Below, piece by piece: positions 26,144 through 35,368 of a stretch of DNA of 64,000 bases (the first letter of the stretch is position 1; each line of letters opens with the position of its first letter). The stretch lies in contig NZ_FNAI01000004.1 of the NCBI RefSeq assembly GCF_900101875.1, positions 62,001 through 126,000 of the forward strand, in the 5' to 3' direction. Position numbers and translations under genes: made by a program. This DNA comes from Mucilaginibacter pineti. GTDB taxonomy: Bacteria; Bacteroidota; Bacteroidia; Sphingobacteriales; Sphingobacteriaceae. The notes beneath the pieces were generated by a model. It was not told the DNA's origin, did no database searches, and worked only from the letters and a program-made list of their open reading frames with translations.

Positions 26144-27370
26144 TTAACGATTTGATACAATAAGCAGGTCGAGATCTTTACAAGGGATGCCGAACCTCTC
26201 GCCAATGTGTTTATTGGTAAGCTGCCCCTGGTAAATATATACGGCGTTACGCACACCCGATTTTTGCCAGATCACGTTTTTAATGCCGCCCTGCTCGCCA
26301 ATATCCAATAAAATTGGTGCAAAAATGTTGGTTAACGCATAAGTTGCCGTACGTGCCACGCGCGAGGCTATATTAGGCACACAATAATGTATTACATCAT
26401 ACTTGCGGAATACAGGATGGGTGTGATTAGTAACTTCCGAAGTTTCAAAACAACCGCCCTGGTCAATGCTCACATCTATCACCACCGAATCTCGTTTCAT
26501 ACGGCTCACGGTAGCTTCTGATATAATGCAGGGGCTTCTGCCGTCTTCGGCCCTTATGGCGCCAATGGCTACATCGCAAGTGGTTATGGCTTTTTCCAAT
26601 ACAATTGGCTGCACAACAGAGGTAAATACCCGGCTGCCAATATTGTTTTGCAAACGGCGTAGTTTATATATCGACGGGTCGAAAACCTTTACTTCGGCAC
26701 CTAATGATATGGCGGTGCGCGCTGCATATTCGCCAACCGTACCTGCGCCCAATATTACAATTTCGGTAGGGGGTACACCGGTAATGCCACCCAGCATGAG
26801 GCCCTTGCCTTCAAAAACATTACTTAAATATTCGGCGGCGATAAGTATGGAGGTTGCTCCTACAATTTCGCTCATGGCCCGTACTACACTTAACGAATTA
26901 CCCTCATCTCGCAGGTGCTCAAAGCATAGCGCGGTAACGTTCTTTTTCATGAGGGCAAGCAGGCAATCGGCCTTTAACGTAGCCAGCTGCAGCGCCGAAA
27001 TGAGGATCTGGCCAGATTTCATGAGCTCAATTTCCTGCAACATGGGTGGCGCTATCTTTATAATAATATCGGCTTCGTAAACAGATTTTGTATCGTAAAC
27101 AATATGTGCGCCCTGTTCGCTGTAGTCCTTATCGCTAAAATTGGCGGCCTGCCCCGCATTGCTTTCCAGCATTACATGGTGACCGTTATTAACCAATAAA
27201 GCTACGGATAAAGGCGTTAGTGGGATACGGTTTTCCTGGAAGGAGATCTCCTTGGGAATGCCGATGTATAGCTTGTCTTTTTTGCTTTTTACCTCCAGCA
27301 TCGACTCTTGTGGCTGCATCATGGCCTGCTTGGCAATGTCTGAAAACCCGCTGTATATCCCTGAACTCAT
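26144..27370 (-). CDS. ald: Alanine dehydrogenase
   Basis: A 408-residue AlaDH/PNT-family enzyme interconverting L-alanine and pyruvate with NAD. The N-terminal substrate domain begins YIGIPKEISFQENRIPLTP and contains a KIAPP block. The Rossmann domain has GGITGVPPTEIVILGAGTVGEYAA, and DVSIDQGGCFETS and HYCVPNIASRVARTATYAL follow. It carries an N-terminal extension of about 30 residues relative to the shortest family members, a form common in Bacteroidota. It is encoded just upstream of the M15 dipeptidase and downstream of tsaE. Confidence 0.9.
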   Translation of the reverse strand: MSSGIYSGFSDIAKQAMMQPQESMLEVKSKKDKLYIGIPKEISFQENRIPLTPLSVALLVNNGHHVMLESNAGQAANFSDKDYSEQGAHIVYDTKSVYEADIIIKIAPPMLQEIELMKSGQILISALQLATLKADCLLALMKKNVTALCFEHLRDEGNSLSVVRAMSEIVGATSILIAAEYLSNVFEGKGLMLGGITGVPPTEIVILGAGTVGEYAARTAISLGAEVKVFDPSIYKLRRLQNNIGSRVFTSVVQPIVLEKAITTCDVAIGAIRAEDGRSPCIISEATVSRMKRDSVVIDVSIDQGGCFETSEVTNHTHPVFRKYDVIHYCVPNIASRVARTATYALTNIFAPILLDIGEQGGIKNVIWQKSGVRNAVYIYQGQLTNKHIGERFGIPCKDLDLLIVSNR

Positions 27371-27423
27371 TGTATGTTATTTTTCTGGCTGATGAAGATA
27401 AGAAAAAACGCTTTATGATTTTA

Positions 27424-27840
27424 CTAAATATTTTCAATTTGGACGAGCCTTGAGCCATCACCGGCAACCGTTATCCGCACGTTGCTATAGTGTGCAGGCA
27501 GCAGATCGGGAATGCGCTCGGGCCACTCAATAAAGCAGTAAGCTCCGGCATAAAAATATTCTTCATAACCCATATCCAAAGCTTCTGTTTGGTTTTTGAG
27601 GCGATAAAAATCAAAATGATAGATACTTTCCTTGCCAACCTGGTACTCGTTGACAATAGAAAACGTAGGACTTGTAACCACATCATTTGTGCCTAAAAAG
27701 CTGCACAACTCTTTTATTAACGTGGTTTTACCTGCCCCCATATCGCCATAAAATAAAAATATACGGTTGTTGGCCGAGCCTGTAATAATAGCTTCGGCGG
27801 TGGATGGAAGATCTTGTAATGATTGAACGGTTATAAGCAC
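27424..27840 (-). CDS. tsaE: tRNA N6-threonylcarbamoyladenosine biosynthesis ATPase TsaE
   Basis: A 138-residue P-loop ATPase working with TsaB and TsaD on the t6A37 modification. It has Walker A GDMGAGKTTLIKEL, SPTFSIVNEY and the C-terminal FIEWPERIPDLLP, all family markers. I chose the GTG at 27840. The frame stays open to an ATG at 27933, but those extra residues are translated from a family C repeat (27861-27937) and do not belong to the family. It lies 53 bp upstream of ald. Confidence 0.93.
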   Translation of the reverse strand: MLITVQSLQDLPSTAEAIITGSANNRIFLFYGDMGAGKTTLIKELCSFLGTNDVVTSPTFSIVNEYQVGKESIYHFDFYRLKNQTEALDMGYEEYFYAGAYCFIEWPERIPDLLPAHYSNVRITVAGDGSRLVQIENI

Positions 27841-27860
27841 TTTGATAAAGATTTGAGGTT

Positions 27861-27937
27861 TGTCATCCTGAGGAATGAAGGATCTGACGGCGATATGTAC
27901 TGCGCCGAATAGATGCTTCACTGCGTTCAGCATGACA
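27861..27937. repeat. Dispersed repeat, family C, copy 2
   Basis: TGTCATCCTGAGGAATGAAG at 27861 faces TGCGTTCAGCATGACA ending at 27937, which makes an imperfect hairpin. The same words occur at 8791-8875 and 46234-46313. It abuts the 5' end of tsaE. Confidence 0.8.
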
Positions 27938-28033
27938 AAACTTTATTAGTTCAAAAATAATCAAATATTCTCAACCAATCTTCTCTTAACAGTCATATAG
28001 ACTATTTGAATGGTTTGCCTTTAGTAACGTAAC

Positions 28034-28064
28034 AAAAAAGTCCCCACTGCAAGGCGGGGACTTT
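28034..28064 (-). terminator. Terminator of the TonB-dependent receptor operon
   Basis: A perfect 9-bp stem AAAGTCCCC (28037-28045) with GGGGACTTT (28056-28064), a 10-nt loop and a U run on the minus strand, 22 bp past the receptor stop. Confidence 0.9.
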
Positions 28065-28085
28065 CAATAAATAAATTAGTTATAG

Positions 28086-30593
28086 TTAGGATTTTTTACC
28101 ACCATTAAAGCCAAACGGCACTACAACTTTAAAGCTGATGTTGCGGCCCATGTTGAATATACCGCGCTGTACGCCCGGAGCGGTTTCCGGGTTATCAAAA
28201 TACTTAAGTCTGCTCATGTTGGATTGATAGTTTACATTGGCAAGGTTGGTGCCTTCGATAAACAACTTCAATACCGGCTGCCCTGCTTTGTTTACAATAT
28301 TGCCGCCAAAGCCAGCGCTTAAAAGGTTGTAACCCGGTGTAGCGGTTTCTGTACCGTATGCTGCAAAAAAGCGGTTTTGTGCGCTGTAATGATCAAAGCC
28401 TACAAACGCGTACAGGTTTTTTACATTGCCGAAGCCACCATTAAAAGTTCCGCGCAATTCAGAGTGGGTATGCAGCGGTGGGATAAACGGCAGGTATTTA
28501 AGGCTATCGGCAACAGGGCCGCCATTGCCTTTGTTTTCGCCGTAGGTAAGGCTCATGGCGTTTTCAAAATGCAGCCATGATACGGGGTGAAGATCTACAT
28601 TCAGTTCGCCGCCGTAAATGCGGGCTTTGCTTTGCACATAGGTAAAAGTGGTATATCCCTGGGTAATTACCGGGTTGCCGCTGGCATCTAAAACCTGCTG
28701 CTGGTAAATGTAGTTGCTGATGTCGTTATTAAAAATTTCAACACTGGCCGATATATTAGGCAGGGTTAAAAATGCGCCCAGATCTTCCTGCAAGCTAAAC
28801 TCGGGTTTAAAACTGCGGTCGCCTATGTGGTAGATCTGTGAACCCGGGTCTGGGCCATTGGCCGAAATTTCGGCAATACTTGGCGCCCTGAAACCACGGG
28901 CAATATTACCTTTAAATAAAAACGCGTCAGATACATTGTAGGTAGCGCCAAAACTGCCAGAGAAACCTGAGAAGGTTTTGCTGAACGCATCAAACTGTGA
29001 TATTACATTCGGGGTGCCGGTTGGGTTACTGCCGGTATACAATTGCGGGAAACCGTTGGCTCCCAAGGTATCTACATAAGCGGCGCTGTTTTTAAACGAC
29101 CGGATATCAAACCGTCCGCCTGCAGACAGATCGAGCTTGCCGTAGCTTTTCTTCACTACAAAAAACGGCCCTATATCAAATTGATGATAAGCGGGGATAG
29201 GGAAGTCAGTAGCATCGCCAATGGTATTATTCTGGTATTGACCGTTAACGCCAAAAGTGGTTTCGTAATCATTACCCAGGTTAAAGTTATATTTAACATC
29301 GTAAGTATAGGTAGTAAGGTGCAGGTTTAACCCGGCAATATCACCTGCCTCAGGGTGGGTATATTCGCGTCTGTGGCTAAATTGATAGCCCAGGTTCACG
29401 ATAAGGTTTCCGCTGCCTAAAATAAAGTTACTGTTATTGTAAATACGGTAAAGCTGTACGTGCTGGTGTAATACCGGGATCTTGTACGAGTTTAATTCCG
29501 ACTCGGGAACTATAGTTGTGGCGCCGTCCTCGGTTATTTGGCGGGTAAATTTGCGGCTGATTGAATCGCGGCTGCCGTCGGGTATGGACTGCTCATCATC
29601 AAAAACCGACGCGTGCAGGTAAGAGTAACCCCATGATTTATTAAGGCCAACCATTAAACGGGCATCTTTTTCTTTGTAGCTGGTGGCAAATACGCGGCCA
29701 TCAACCTGGTTTTGGTAATCTTTGGCTTCCTTTGCCGATACTACCGTTCCCCATACAAAGCCGTTATTGTTGCCCTGTAGCCTGAACGATCCGTTTAGCA
29801 AGCCCTGGTTGGTGCCGTAAATTCCCTGTACCGATCCTAAGATCTTTCCATCCGGAACTGGCGCAGGTGATATAAGGTTAACCACACCACCAATAGCATC
29901 CGAGCCGTAAGTTAAGCTGGCGGGACCTTTTATCACTTCAATACGGTCAATTGAGTTTTGATCAACCTCAATACCGTGTTCATCGCCCCATTGCTGGCCT
30001 TCCTGGCGGATACCATCCTGAAGGGTAATTACACGATTATAACCCAACCCGTGGATAAACGGTTTGGAAACATTGGGCCCTGTGGTTACCGCGCTTACGC
30101 CCGGCAGGCTTGCAATCTGGTCGATAATGTTACCCGATGCCGCGCGTTGGTCAAGATAGGCTTTGCCCACGGCAACCATTGGCACGGGGCTGCGTTTTAT
30201 TTCGGTAGCCTTGCTTACGCCGGTAACTATAACCTCACCTGCTTCCAGCGCTGATGCTTTAAGTACCACATCAAATACTGATGTTTTTGAAAGATCAACC
30301 TTTTGGTTAAAAGTAGAGTAACCTATATAGCTTATCTGGATTAGGTAAACGCCTTTAGGTACATGGTTAAAAACATATTTACCATCGGCATTGGTAATAG
30401 CGCCGGTATGCAAATCGGGGATGCTTATGGTAGCACCTATAATGGGTTTGCCATCGGCCTTGTCGGTAACTGTACCGGTAAGGCTGCCGGCTACATCTTC
30501 AACCGTGTTTTTTATAACTATAGCGTGGGCATTTGAAGCAAAAGAAAAACTTATAACAAGCGTTAGCAAGCAACTAATCAGCTTTAATTTCAT
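28086..30593 (-). CDS. TonB-dependent outer membrane receptor, probable metal or metallophore uptake
   Basis: An 835-residue receptor. A signal peptide ends near residue 25. A CarboxypepD-regulatory-like domain follows (about 38-115, GTVTDKADGKPIIGATI), then a plug domain (about 120-245, including VITLQDGIRQEGQQWGDEHG and DRIEVIKGPASLTYGSDAIGG), then a beta-barrel ending in an aromatic residue pattern (NISFKVVVPFGFN). The plug wording resembles receptors of the ZnuD type. With the His/Cys-rich protein encoded upstream and the palindromes in the promoter, I infer import of a metal ion or its chelate. The substrate is not proven. Confidence 0.88.
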   Translation of the reverse strand: MKLKLISCLLTLVISFSFASNAHAIVIKNTVEDVAGSLTGTVTDKADGKPIIGATISIPDLHTGAITNADGKYVFNHVPKGVYLIQISYIGYSTFNQKVDLSKTSVFDVVLKASALEAGEVIVTGVSKATEIKRSPVPMVAVGKAYLDQRAASGNIIDQIASLPGVSAVTTGPNVSKPFIHGLGYNRVITLQDGIRQEGQQWGDEHGIEVDQNSIDRIEVIKGPASLTYGSDAIGGVVNLISPAPVPDGKILGSVQGIYGTNQGLLNGSFRLQGNNNGFVWGTVVSAKEAKDYQNQVDGRVFATSYKEKDARLMVGLNKSWGYSYLHASVFDDEQSIPDGSRDSISRKFTRQITEDGATTIVPESELNSYKIPVLHQHVQLYRIYNNSNFILGSGNLIVNLGYQFSHRREYTHPEAGDIAGLNLHLTTYTYDVKYNFNLGNDYETTFGVNGQYQNNTIGDATDFPIPAYHQFDIGPFFVVKKSYGKLDLSAGGRFDIRSFKNSAAYVDTLGANGFPQLYTGSNPTGTPNVISQFDAFSKTFSGFSGSFGATYNVSDAFLFKGNIARGFRAPSIAEISANGPDPGSQIYHIGDRSFKPEFSLQEDLGAFLTLPNISASVEIFNNDISNYIYQQQVLDASGNPVITQGYTTFTYVQSKARIYGGELNVDLHPVSWLHFENAMSLTYGENKGNGGPVADSLKYLPFIPPLHTHSELRGTFNGGFGNVKNLYAFVGFDHYSAQNRFFAAYGTETATPGYNLLSAGFGGNIVNKAGQPVLKLFIEGTNLANVNYQSNMSRLKYFDNPETAPGVQRGIFNMGRNISFKVVVPFGFNGGKKS

Positions 30594-30668
30594 AATTAAA
30601 ATTTTAAGGGGATAAAATAAATACCGCTGTAAAAAGGCGGTGTTGTTTTGAGAAATAAAAAGGAGATA

Positions 30669-30995
30669 TTATGAAATTGCAGGGGGAGCCCGGCCGGCAG
30701 CAAGCACGAGGGATATGCTTACAAAATTGTAATGACAGGCTTTAAAAACATAGCCTATTGCAGTTTGTGGAACTACATATAAAGGGGTATCTATAACAGC
30801 GTTATGGTGATGCATAGCATCGCACATATAACATTTTTCGGTAATTGTTTGGTGCTGGTGGCCGTAATTAACATGGGCCGTTTTGGTGATGCCTTTTACA
30901 AGTAAATGCTGGTGTGTATAAACCATGCTTTGCCCTGCAATAAAGCAAACAAGCAATAGCCACGAATACAGAATATTTAACCTGTTTTTTTTCAC
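30669..30995 (-). CDS. Small exported His/Cys-rich protein, candidate metal binder
   Basis: A 108-residue protein from the GTG at 30995, beginning with a basic signal sequence (VKKNRLNILYSWLLLVCFIAG). The mature part has many potential metal ligands: YTHQHLLVKG, HVNYGHQHQ and the cluster KCYMCDAMHHHN. The frame runs open to an ATG at 31070, but that start is upstream of the -7 element at 31025-31032 and inside a palindrome, so I reject it. It is the first gene of an operon with the TonB-dependent receptor (75 bp apart). Metal handling is inference from composition. Confidence 0.6.
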   Translation of the reverse strand: MKKNRLNILYSWLLLVCFIAGQSMVYTHQHLLVKGITKTAHVNYGHQHQTITEKCYMCDAMHHHNAVIDTPLYVVPQTAIGYVFKACHYNFVSISLVLAAGRAPPAIS

Positions 30996-31024
30996 ACCAA
31001 GCGCATCTTTATGGATGGTTAACG

Positions 31025-31032
31025 CAAAAGTA
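31025..31032 (-). promoter_or_regulatory. -7 promoter element (TACTTTTG)
   Basis: An exact TAnnTTTG match on the minus strand. It predicts a transcript start near 31021, about 26 nt before the GTG at 30995, and so supports that start codon. Confidence 0.6.
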
Positions 31033-31042
31033 GTTAATAAAA

Positions 31043-31095
31043 TTGCATTTTTAATGCAACATTGTAACAATATCGTTCATTTGCCAAATTGGCAA
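31043..31095. promoter_or_regulatory. Cluster of three palindromes, candidate metalloregulator operator
   Basis: Three perfect inverted repeats in a row: TTGCATTTTTAATGCAA (31043-31059), ATTGTAACAAT (31061-31071) and TTGCCAAATTGGCAA (31081-31095). They lie immediately upstream of the -7 element, over the expected -33 region. Size and symmetry suit a Fur/Zur-family dimer site; the regulator is not encoded in this window. Confidence 0.55.
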
Positions 31096-31102
31096 CGATT
31101 CT

Positions 31103-31144
31103 AAAAACAGAAAGTTGGGTGTTTACCGCCAACTTTCTGTTTTT
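31103..31144 (-). terminator. Terminator of the PKD-domain lipoprotein gene
   Basis: A 16-bp perfect stem (31103-31118 with 31129-31144, arm AAAAACAGAAAGTTGG) and a 10-nt loop, ending in a U run on either strand. It lies 12 bp past the lipoprotein stop codon. Confidence 0.9.
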
Positions 31145-31156
31145 GCGTTATCGCTA

Positions 31157-31783
31157 TTATTTAACGCTATTGAATGCTTGCTTATTTGTTAACTGGCTTT
31201 GCACAACCTGCTTGCCAATACTATTTAATATATAAATTTGACTTCCTGGCGCCAAAACAAGCTTGTTATGATCAAGTGTATTTAAAGTGAATGGAGGCAC
31301 AATTATAAATTTTTTTGTACCTATATTTCCACCAACATAAATGACTGGATCAAGCGTAAAAACGGTATCTGATTTACCGCCGGCTAAAATTATGTTATGG
31401 TCAATAAAATCAAAAATATTGCCGTTGGCATCTGCAGCAAATGATACCATCGGTAAATCGGCATCAGTAGCGTTATCTACCTCATAGCTTGCCGTACCAG
31501 GGTATACACGTAAAGCATGTACAGATGTTGAACTGCCGGCGGTTAACTTTACCTGGTAAATACCTTTTTTGTTGTACACATGTCTGGGGTTTTGTTCGGT
31601 TGAAGTTTGCCCGTCGCCAAAATCCCATTTGTAGCTGTTTGAACCAGTTGTACCATTACTGATGGAAACAACCTCGTTTATGTAATAGTTTGTTTTTGGG
31701 GTGGAAAAAGAGGCGGCCGGGTCTTTTGAACAACCGGTTAATACGGCAAACGAAACGAATGCCAGGAGTAAGGTTTTTTTCAT
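31157..31783 (-). CDS. PKD-domain lipoprotein
   Basis: A 208-residue lipoprotein with lipobox LTGC (Cys18). A PKD-type beta-sandwich covers about residues 25-95, with the hallmark SYKWDFGDGQTSTEQNPRHVY and YQVKLTAG. The C-terminal half is beta-rich and ends IYILNSIGKQVVQSQL, without a known domain. PKD domains mediate protein or glycan contacts on the surface. It is monocistronic, with a strong terminator just downstream and a divergent neighbour 250 bp upstream. Confidence 0.82.
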   Translation of the reverse strand: MKKTLLLAFVSFAVLTGCSKDPAASFSTPKTNYYINEVVSISNGTTGSNSYKWDFGDGQTSTEQNPRHVYNKKGIYQVKLTAGSSTSVHALRVYPGTASYEVDNATDADLPMVSFAADANGNIFDFIDHNIILAGGKSDTVFTLDPVIYVGGNIGTKKFIIVPPFTLNTLDHNKLVLAPGSQIYILNSIGKQVVQSQLTNKQAFNSVK

Positions 31784-31996
31784 TTAATTGTGATAACAGG
31801 ATTGGGTAATATTATGTCATAAAGGTATAACAATTATGATTATTCACTGTCTATTACACACGTATTTTTAAATAAACTGTAAATATTATTTATCTCTGTA
31901 TTAATGTGGTCTTCACCTGGCAATTTATACAGTTTCGTTTTCTCTTAAAATATACCTGGTTATAAAAAATCAGCGATGATGGCTATTTTCAATAAC

Positions 31997-32026
31997 TAAT
32001 GAACCATTGAGCCAATGAACCATTAT
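31997..32026. repeat. Word-repeat tract (AATGAACCATTGA type)
   Basis: AATGAACCATTGAGCC is followed by AATGAACCATTA, a short tandem in the divergent gap 31784-32036. The same GAACCAT word is used in the hairpin at 37876-37979. No second arm is seen here. TATCTTTA at 32024-32031 may be a near-consensus -7 element for the next gene. Confidence 0.4.
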
Positions 32027-32036
32027 CTTTACCGCC

Positions 32037-32393
32037 ATGAAACCTGCTGAAATTAATTTAAAGTGGAACGCATTGCAGCAACGCATTGCCGATGATTTTG
32101 ACAACGAAAAGCCCGATATAAAAGTAATGCTGTTTTTGATTGGTGTACAGGAACTTGGCCAAGGGCCCAAAAAGTTCAGTAAACGCCAAAAGGAAGAACT
32201 CATGCACATTGCCAATTGTAAACTGATGAGCATGATGGGCTTTTATGAACTGGAAGGGCAAGACCAGGATGGCTGGCCGCACTGGAAACGCATAAAGGTA
32301 ATTCCTAATTATACATTGCTTGAACAGGAAATGCTCATGAAATCGCTCATCATAAGCTATTTTGAGGAGCTGGATGCGGGAGCGGTTGATTGA
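32037..32393 (+). CDS. Conserved hypothetical protein, 118 residues
   Basis: A small acidic cytoplasmic protein with no signal peptide or membrane segment. It is mostly helical by appearance: WNALQQRIADDFDNEKPDIKV, FLIGVQELG, FSKRQKEELMHIA and GFYELEGQDQDGWPHW. I do not recognise a family with a known role. Its start is 6 nt after a possible -7 element. The next gene, a cyclophilin, follows 93 bp later on the same strand and may be in the same unit. Confidence 0.7.
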   Translation: MKPAEINLKWNALQQRIADDFDNEKPDIKVMLFLIGVQELGQGPKKFSKRQKEELMHIANCKLMSMMGFYELEGQDQDGWPHWKRIKVIPNYTLLEQEMLMKSLIISYFEELDAGAVD

Positions 32394-32486
32394 TTTTAAA
32401 TCGCTCTAAAAATTTGTAAATTTCCCACATACTTTAAAAGCAGATCATTCTGAAAATCCTTTAACTCTATAAATCCTGATCCAAAG

Positions 32487-33179
32487 ATGAAAAAAGTATT
32501 TACCCTTATTTTGTTATTTCTTTGTGTTGGTGCAGCCTTTGCACGGCCGCCAAAAAACCAGTATGTGCGTATCAGTACGGTTTATGGCAGTGTGATCATT
32601 CGCTTGTACAACCAAACCCCGCTGCACCGCGATAATTTTATAAAGCTGGCAAAAAAGGGTTTTTACAACGGCACGCTTTTTCACCGTGTGATTCAGAATT
32701 TTATGATACAGGGTGGCGATCCCGATTCAAAAAATGCAATGGCCGGCCTTGAACTTGGCAATGGCGACGTAGGTTACACGGTGCCTGCCGAGTTTAGGGA
32801 TAGCCTGTTCCACAAACGCGGCGTACTTGCTGCTGCGCGCGATGATAACCCAACCAAGGCATCAAGCGGCTGCCAATTTTATATAGTAGAAGGCAAGCGT
32901 TTTACCGATGGCAAAATGGATACGCTGGAAACCACCCGGCTTAAAGGGCATAAAATACCGGCCTGGCAACGCGAGTTTTATAAAAGCGTAGGTGGTAGCC
33001 CTCATCTTGATCACAATTATACAGTTTATGGCGAGGTGGTTTCGGGTATTGATATGGTAGACCGTATTGCCGCCGTAAAAACAGATGAATGCGACCGCCC
33101 GGTGACTGATGTAGCCGTTACTGTTGATGTATTGAGTAAAGGCGAATGCAAGCAAATGGATAAGCTGCTGAAGCTGTAG
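32487..33179 (+). CDS. Cyclophilin-type peptidyl-prolyl isomerase, exported
   Basis: A 230-residue protein with a signal peptide (cut near AFARPP) and a cyclophilin fold. Active-site block LFHRVIQNFMIQGGDP (Arg near 67), then SSGCQFYIVEG and HLDHNYTVYGEVVSGIDMVDRI. It has an insertion of about 40 residues around FTDGKMDTLETTRLKGHKIP and EFYKSVGGSP, common in Bacteroidota cyclophilins. It should assist protein folding in the periplasm. Exonuclease III follows 24 bp later. Confidence 0.93.
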   Translation: MKKVFTLILLFLCVGAAFARPPKNQYVRISTVYGSVIIRLYNQTPLHRDNFIKLAKKGFYNGTLFHRVIQNFMIQGGDPDSKNAMAGLELGNGDVGYTVPAEFRDSLFHKRGVLAAARDDNPTKASSGCQFYIVEGKRFTDGKMDTLETTRLKGHKIPAWQREFYKSVGGSPHLDHNYTVYGEVVSGIDMVDRIAAVKTDECDRPVTDVAVTVDVLSKGECKQMDKLLKL

Positions 33180-33203
33180 ATAAATGATCCTGAAAAGTTA
33201 AAA

Positions 33204-33971
33204 ATGAAAATTATAACATATAACGTAAACGGTATCCGGTCGGCAATTAGTAAAGATTGGCTGGCCTGGTTACAGGCTACCGATGCCGATGTAGTTTGTC
33301 TGCAAGAAATAAAAGCAACCCCCGATGTACTTACCGACCTGGGTTTGGTAGATCAGCTTGGGTATAAACACTACTGGTTCCCGGCCGAAAAGAAAGGGTA
33401 TAGTGGTACCGCCATTTTTTGTAAACAAACACCAAAACATATTGAATACGGTTGCGGCATTCCAGATTTTGACCGTGAAGGCCGTTGTATCCGGGTTGAT
33501 TTTGACGACGTATCGGTAATGAGCGCCTACTTCCCGTCGGGTTCAAGCGGCGATGAACGGCAGGTGTTTAAATACCGCTTTTTAGATGAGTTTGGTAAGT
33601 ATCTCACCCTGCTAAAAGCTACCTATCCCAAACTGGTAATATGCGGCGATTACAATATTTGCCATCGCCCTATTGATATTCATAATCCTAAATCAAACGC
33701 CAATTCATCCGGCTTTTTACCTGAGGAACGTGAGTGGATGGAGAAATTTATAGAGAGCGGTTTTATTGACACTTTCAGGCACGTAAACAAAGAGCCGCAT
33801 AACTATACCTGGTGGAGCTTTAGGGCTGGCGCAAGGGGTAAAAACTTAGGCTGGCGTATTGATTATGCCATGGCCAGCACCGAGCTGGAAGCTAACATAA
33901 AAAGAGCTGCCATATTACCCGAGGCCAGGCATTCAGATCATTGCCCGGTTTTGTTGGAATTGGAGTTTTAA
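33204..33971 (+). CDS. xth: Exodeoxyribonuclease III
   Basis: A 255-residue AP endonuclease/3'-exonuclease of base excision repair. It has the N-terminal TYNVNGIRSAISK, the metal-binding Glu in DVVCLQEIKA, the central YFPSGSSGDERQVFKYRFLD, VICGDYNICHRPIDIHNPK, the WSFRAGARGKNLGWRIDYA stretch and the catalytic C-terminal HSDHCPVLLEL. All catalytic blocks are intact. It is co-directional with the cyclophilin gene 24 bp upstream. Confidence 0.96.
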   Translation: MKIITYNVNGIRSAISKDWLAWLQATDADVVCLQEIKATPDVLTDLGLVDQLGYKHYWFPAEKKGYSGTAIFCKQTPKHIEYGCGIPDFDREGRCIRVDFDDVSVMSAYFPSGSSGDERQVFKYRFLDEFGKYLTLLKATYPKLVICGDYNICHRPIDIHNPKSNANSSGFLPEEREWMEKFIESGFIDTFRHVNKEPHNYTWWSFRAGARGKNLGWRIDYAMASTELEANIKRAAILPEARHSDHCPVLLELEF

Positions 33972-34096
33972 TGCTATAGAAGCAGGTGTGATATCAATAG
34001 GAGTCATCGCTTTAGTAGCAATGATCGAAAAAACACTGTTGTTTTATAATTACTTTTTCTACAGTATCACTTACCTGAATTTGGCTGATAAACCCA

Positions 34097-35158
34097 CTAT
34101 TTAAAAATATAGAAAACCCAGTTTTTTATTTTAGGATAAATTATTAATTCAACTAAATAGGATAAAATAAAAAGAATAGCAAACGAGGTTATCATTTTAA
34201 CAATTCCATTTGTGATAAAATTTAAATATATGGGGTCTACCACAATGTAATTATGTGAGATATACATAAAATAAGATATCGGGGCAAATATTTGAAATGG
34301 CTTAATTATTATATTGAAAAATACCCATTTGAGTTTTCTCCAGATAACGCTTCCTCCGCTTATAAATACAGATGAGATGAAATGTCGAAATTCTAATTCC
34401 GGATGTTTGCCTGAAGATATAGGTATGTGTTTATAATCCTGCACATAAATCATATTAAATTTCATAATGATTGTATTAGCTATTAGCAACAAAAACGGAT
34501 AAATCACAGTTCTGTAATCCTTTGATAAATAAAATTTGACTAAGCAAGCTCCCGCCCACCATATGGAGAAATATAAAAATATCCTATTGGGAAAACATGG
34601 ATATATACAGTAAGAGACTGCCGCCAAAGTAGTTAATATTATAACAAATTTGTTTTGGTAAATGACAGGTACATATTTGTCTAAAACAAAATAAATCATA
34701 TAAAACCACCATTCATACGAAAGTGACCATAATGGATCATTATTCAAAAATGGCGAACAAATAACATTTGGTTTTGATTCGGGTAAATCTTGTAGCATTA
34801 AAAGATTACCCAATAGGTTTTTAAAGTCTATTTTTGCAAATCCATGAATGCTTAGTGATGCTACGATGTAGGAAAAAATAAAAGCAAAAATTAACGGGAT
34901 ATAAATTCTGGTGAACCTTTTTAAAAAATAAGATTTGAAGGATTTATCCTTTGTATTGTCATGAGAATATTTTATAACAAAGCCAGATAATATAAAGAAA
35001 ACTATCACGGCCTCTTGTCCAAATCCAAAAATGGAAGTAAGCCCAACACCAAATACTCTTAATTTATGATACATGAAAGCCTTATTTAAAATTAAGTGGT
35101 GGAGTATAACATAGATGGAAGCTAATCCTCTTACCGCTTCAAGTTTATGTAGTTTCAT
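34097..35158 (-). CDS. Acyltransferase family 3 membrane protein
   Basis: A 353-residue protein with about ten membrane helices and the acyltransferase-3 opening LEAVRGLASIYVILHHLIL (catalytic His in the first loop), followed by FFILSGFVIKYSHDN and FKSYFLKRFTRIYIPLI. Such enzymes O-acetylate surface polysaccharide or lipid. The gene is much more AT-rich than its neighbours and stands alone, flanked by noncoding DNA and a palindromic repeat. This suggests acquisition by transfer. The substrate is unknown. Confidence 0.88.
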   Translation of the reverse strand: MKLHKLEAVRGLASIYVILHHLILNKAFMYHKLRVFGVGLTSIFGFGQEAVIVFFILSGFVIKYSHDNTKDKSFKSYFLKRFTRIYIPLIFAFIFSYIVASLSIHGFAKIDFKNLLGNLLMLQDLPESKPNVICSPFLNNDPLWSLSYEWWFYMIYFVLDKYVPVIYQNKFVIILTTLAAVSYCIYPCFPNRIFLYFSIWWAGACLVKFYLSKDYRTVIYPFLLLIANTIIMKFNMIYVQDYKHIPISSGKHPELEFRHFISSVFISGGSVIWRKLKWVFFNIIIKPFQIFAPISYFMYISHNYIVVDPIYLNFITNGIVKMITSFAILFILSYLVELIIYPKIKNWVFYIFK

Positions 35159-35280
35159 GTTTTATTATAGTTTGTGAGTATTATGGGCTTAGTTTTAATT
35201 ATTGTAGCTAAAATGTATTTTTGAAATTTTTAGTTATGCGCCGACTGCCACAACTGATATCGAGGCCCTAAGGTAAAAAT

Positions 35281-35368
35281 TAGATTTGAGATGTCGGATA
35301 TTCGATTTTTAAAAATCGAATATATTGAGTAACATATAATAGTTTGACTGCCATTTGTCTCAAATCTA
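35281..35368. repeat. Word-repeat hairpin with a perfect 26-bp palindrome
   Basis: Outer arms TAGATTTGAGA (35281-35291) and TCTCAAATCTA (35358-35368) are perfect inverted copies. Between them, 35298-35323 is a perfect 26-bp palindrome centred on TTTTTAAAAA. The outer word GATTTGAGA also appears in the metH-leader hairpin. It lies in the 350-bp gene-less stretch 35159-35508, where I see nothing else of note. Confidence 0.7.
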
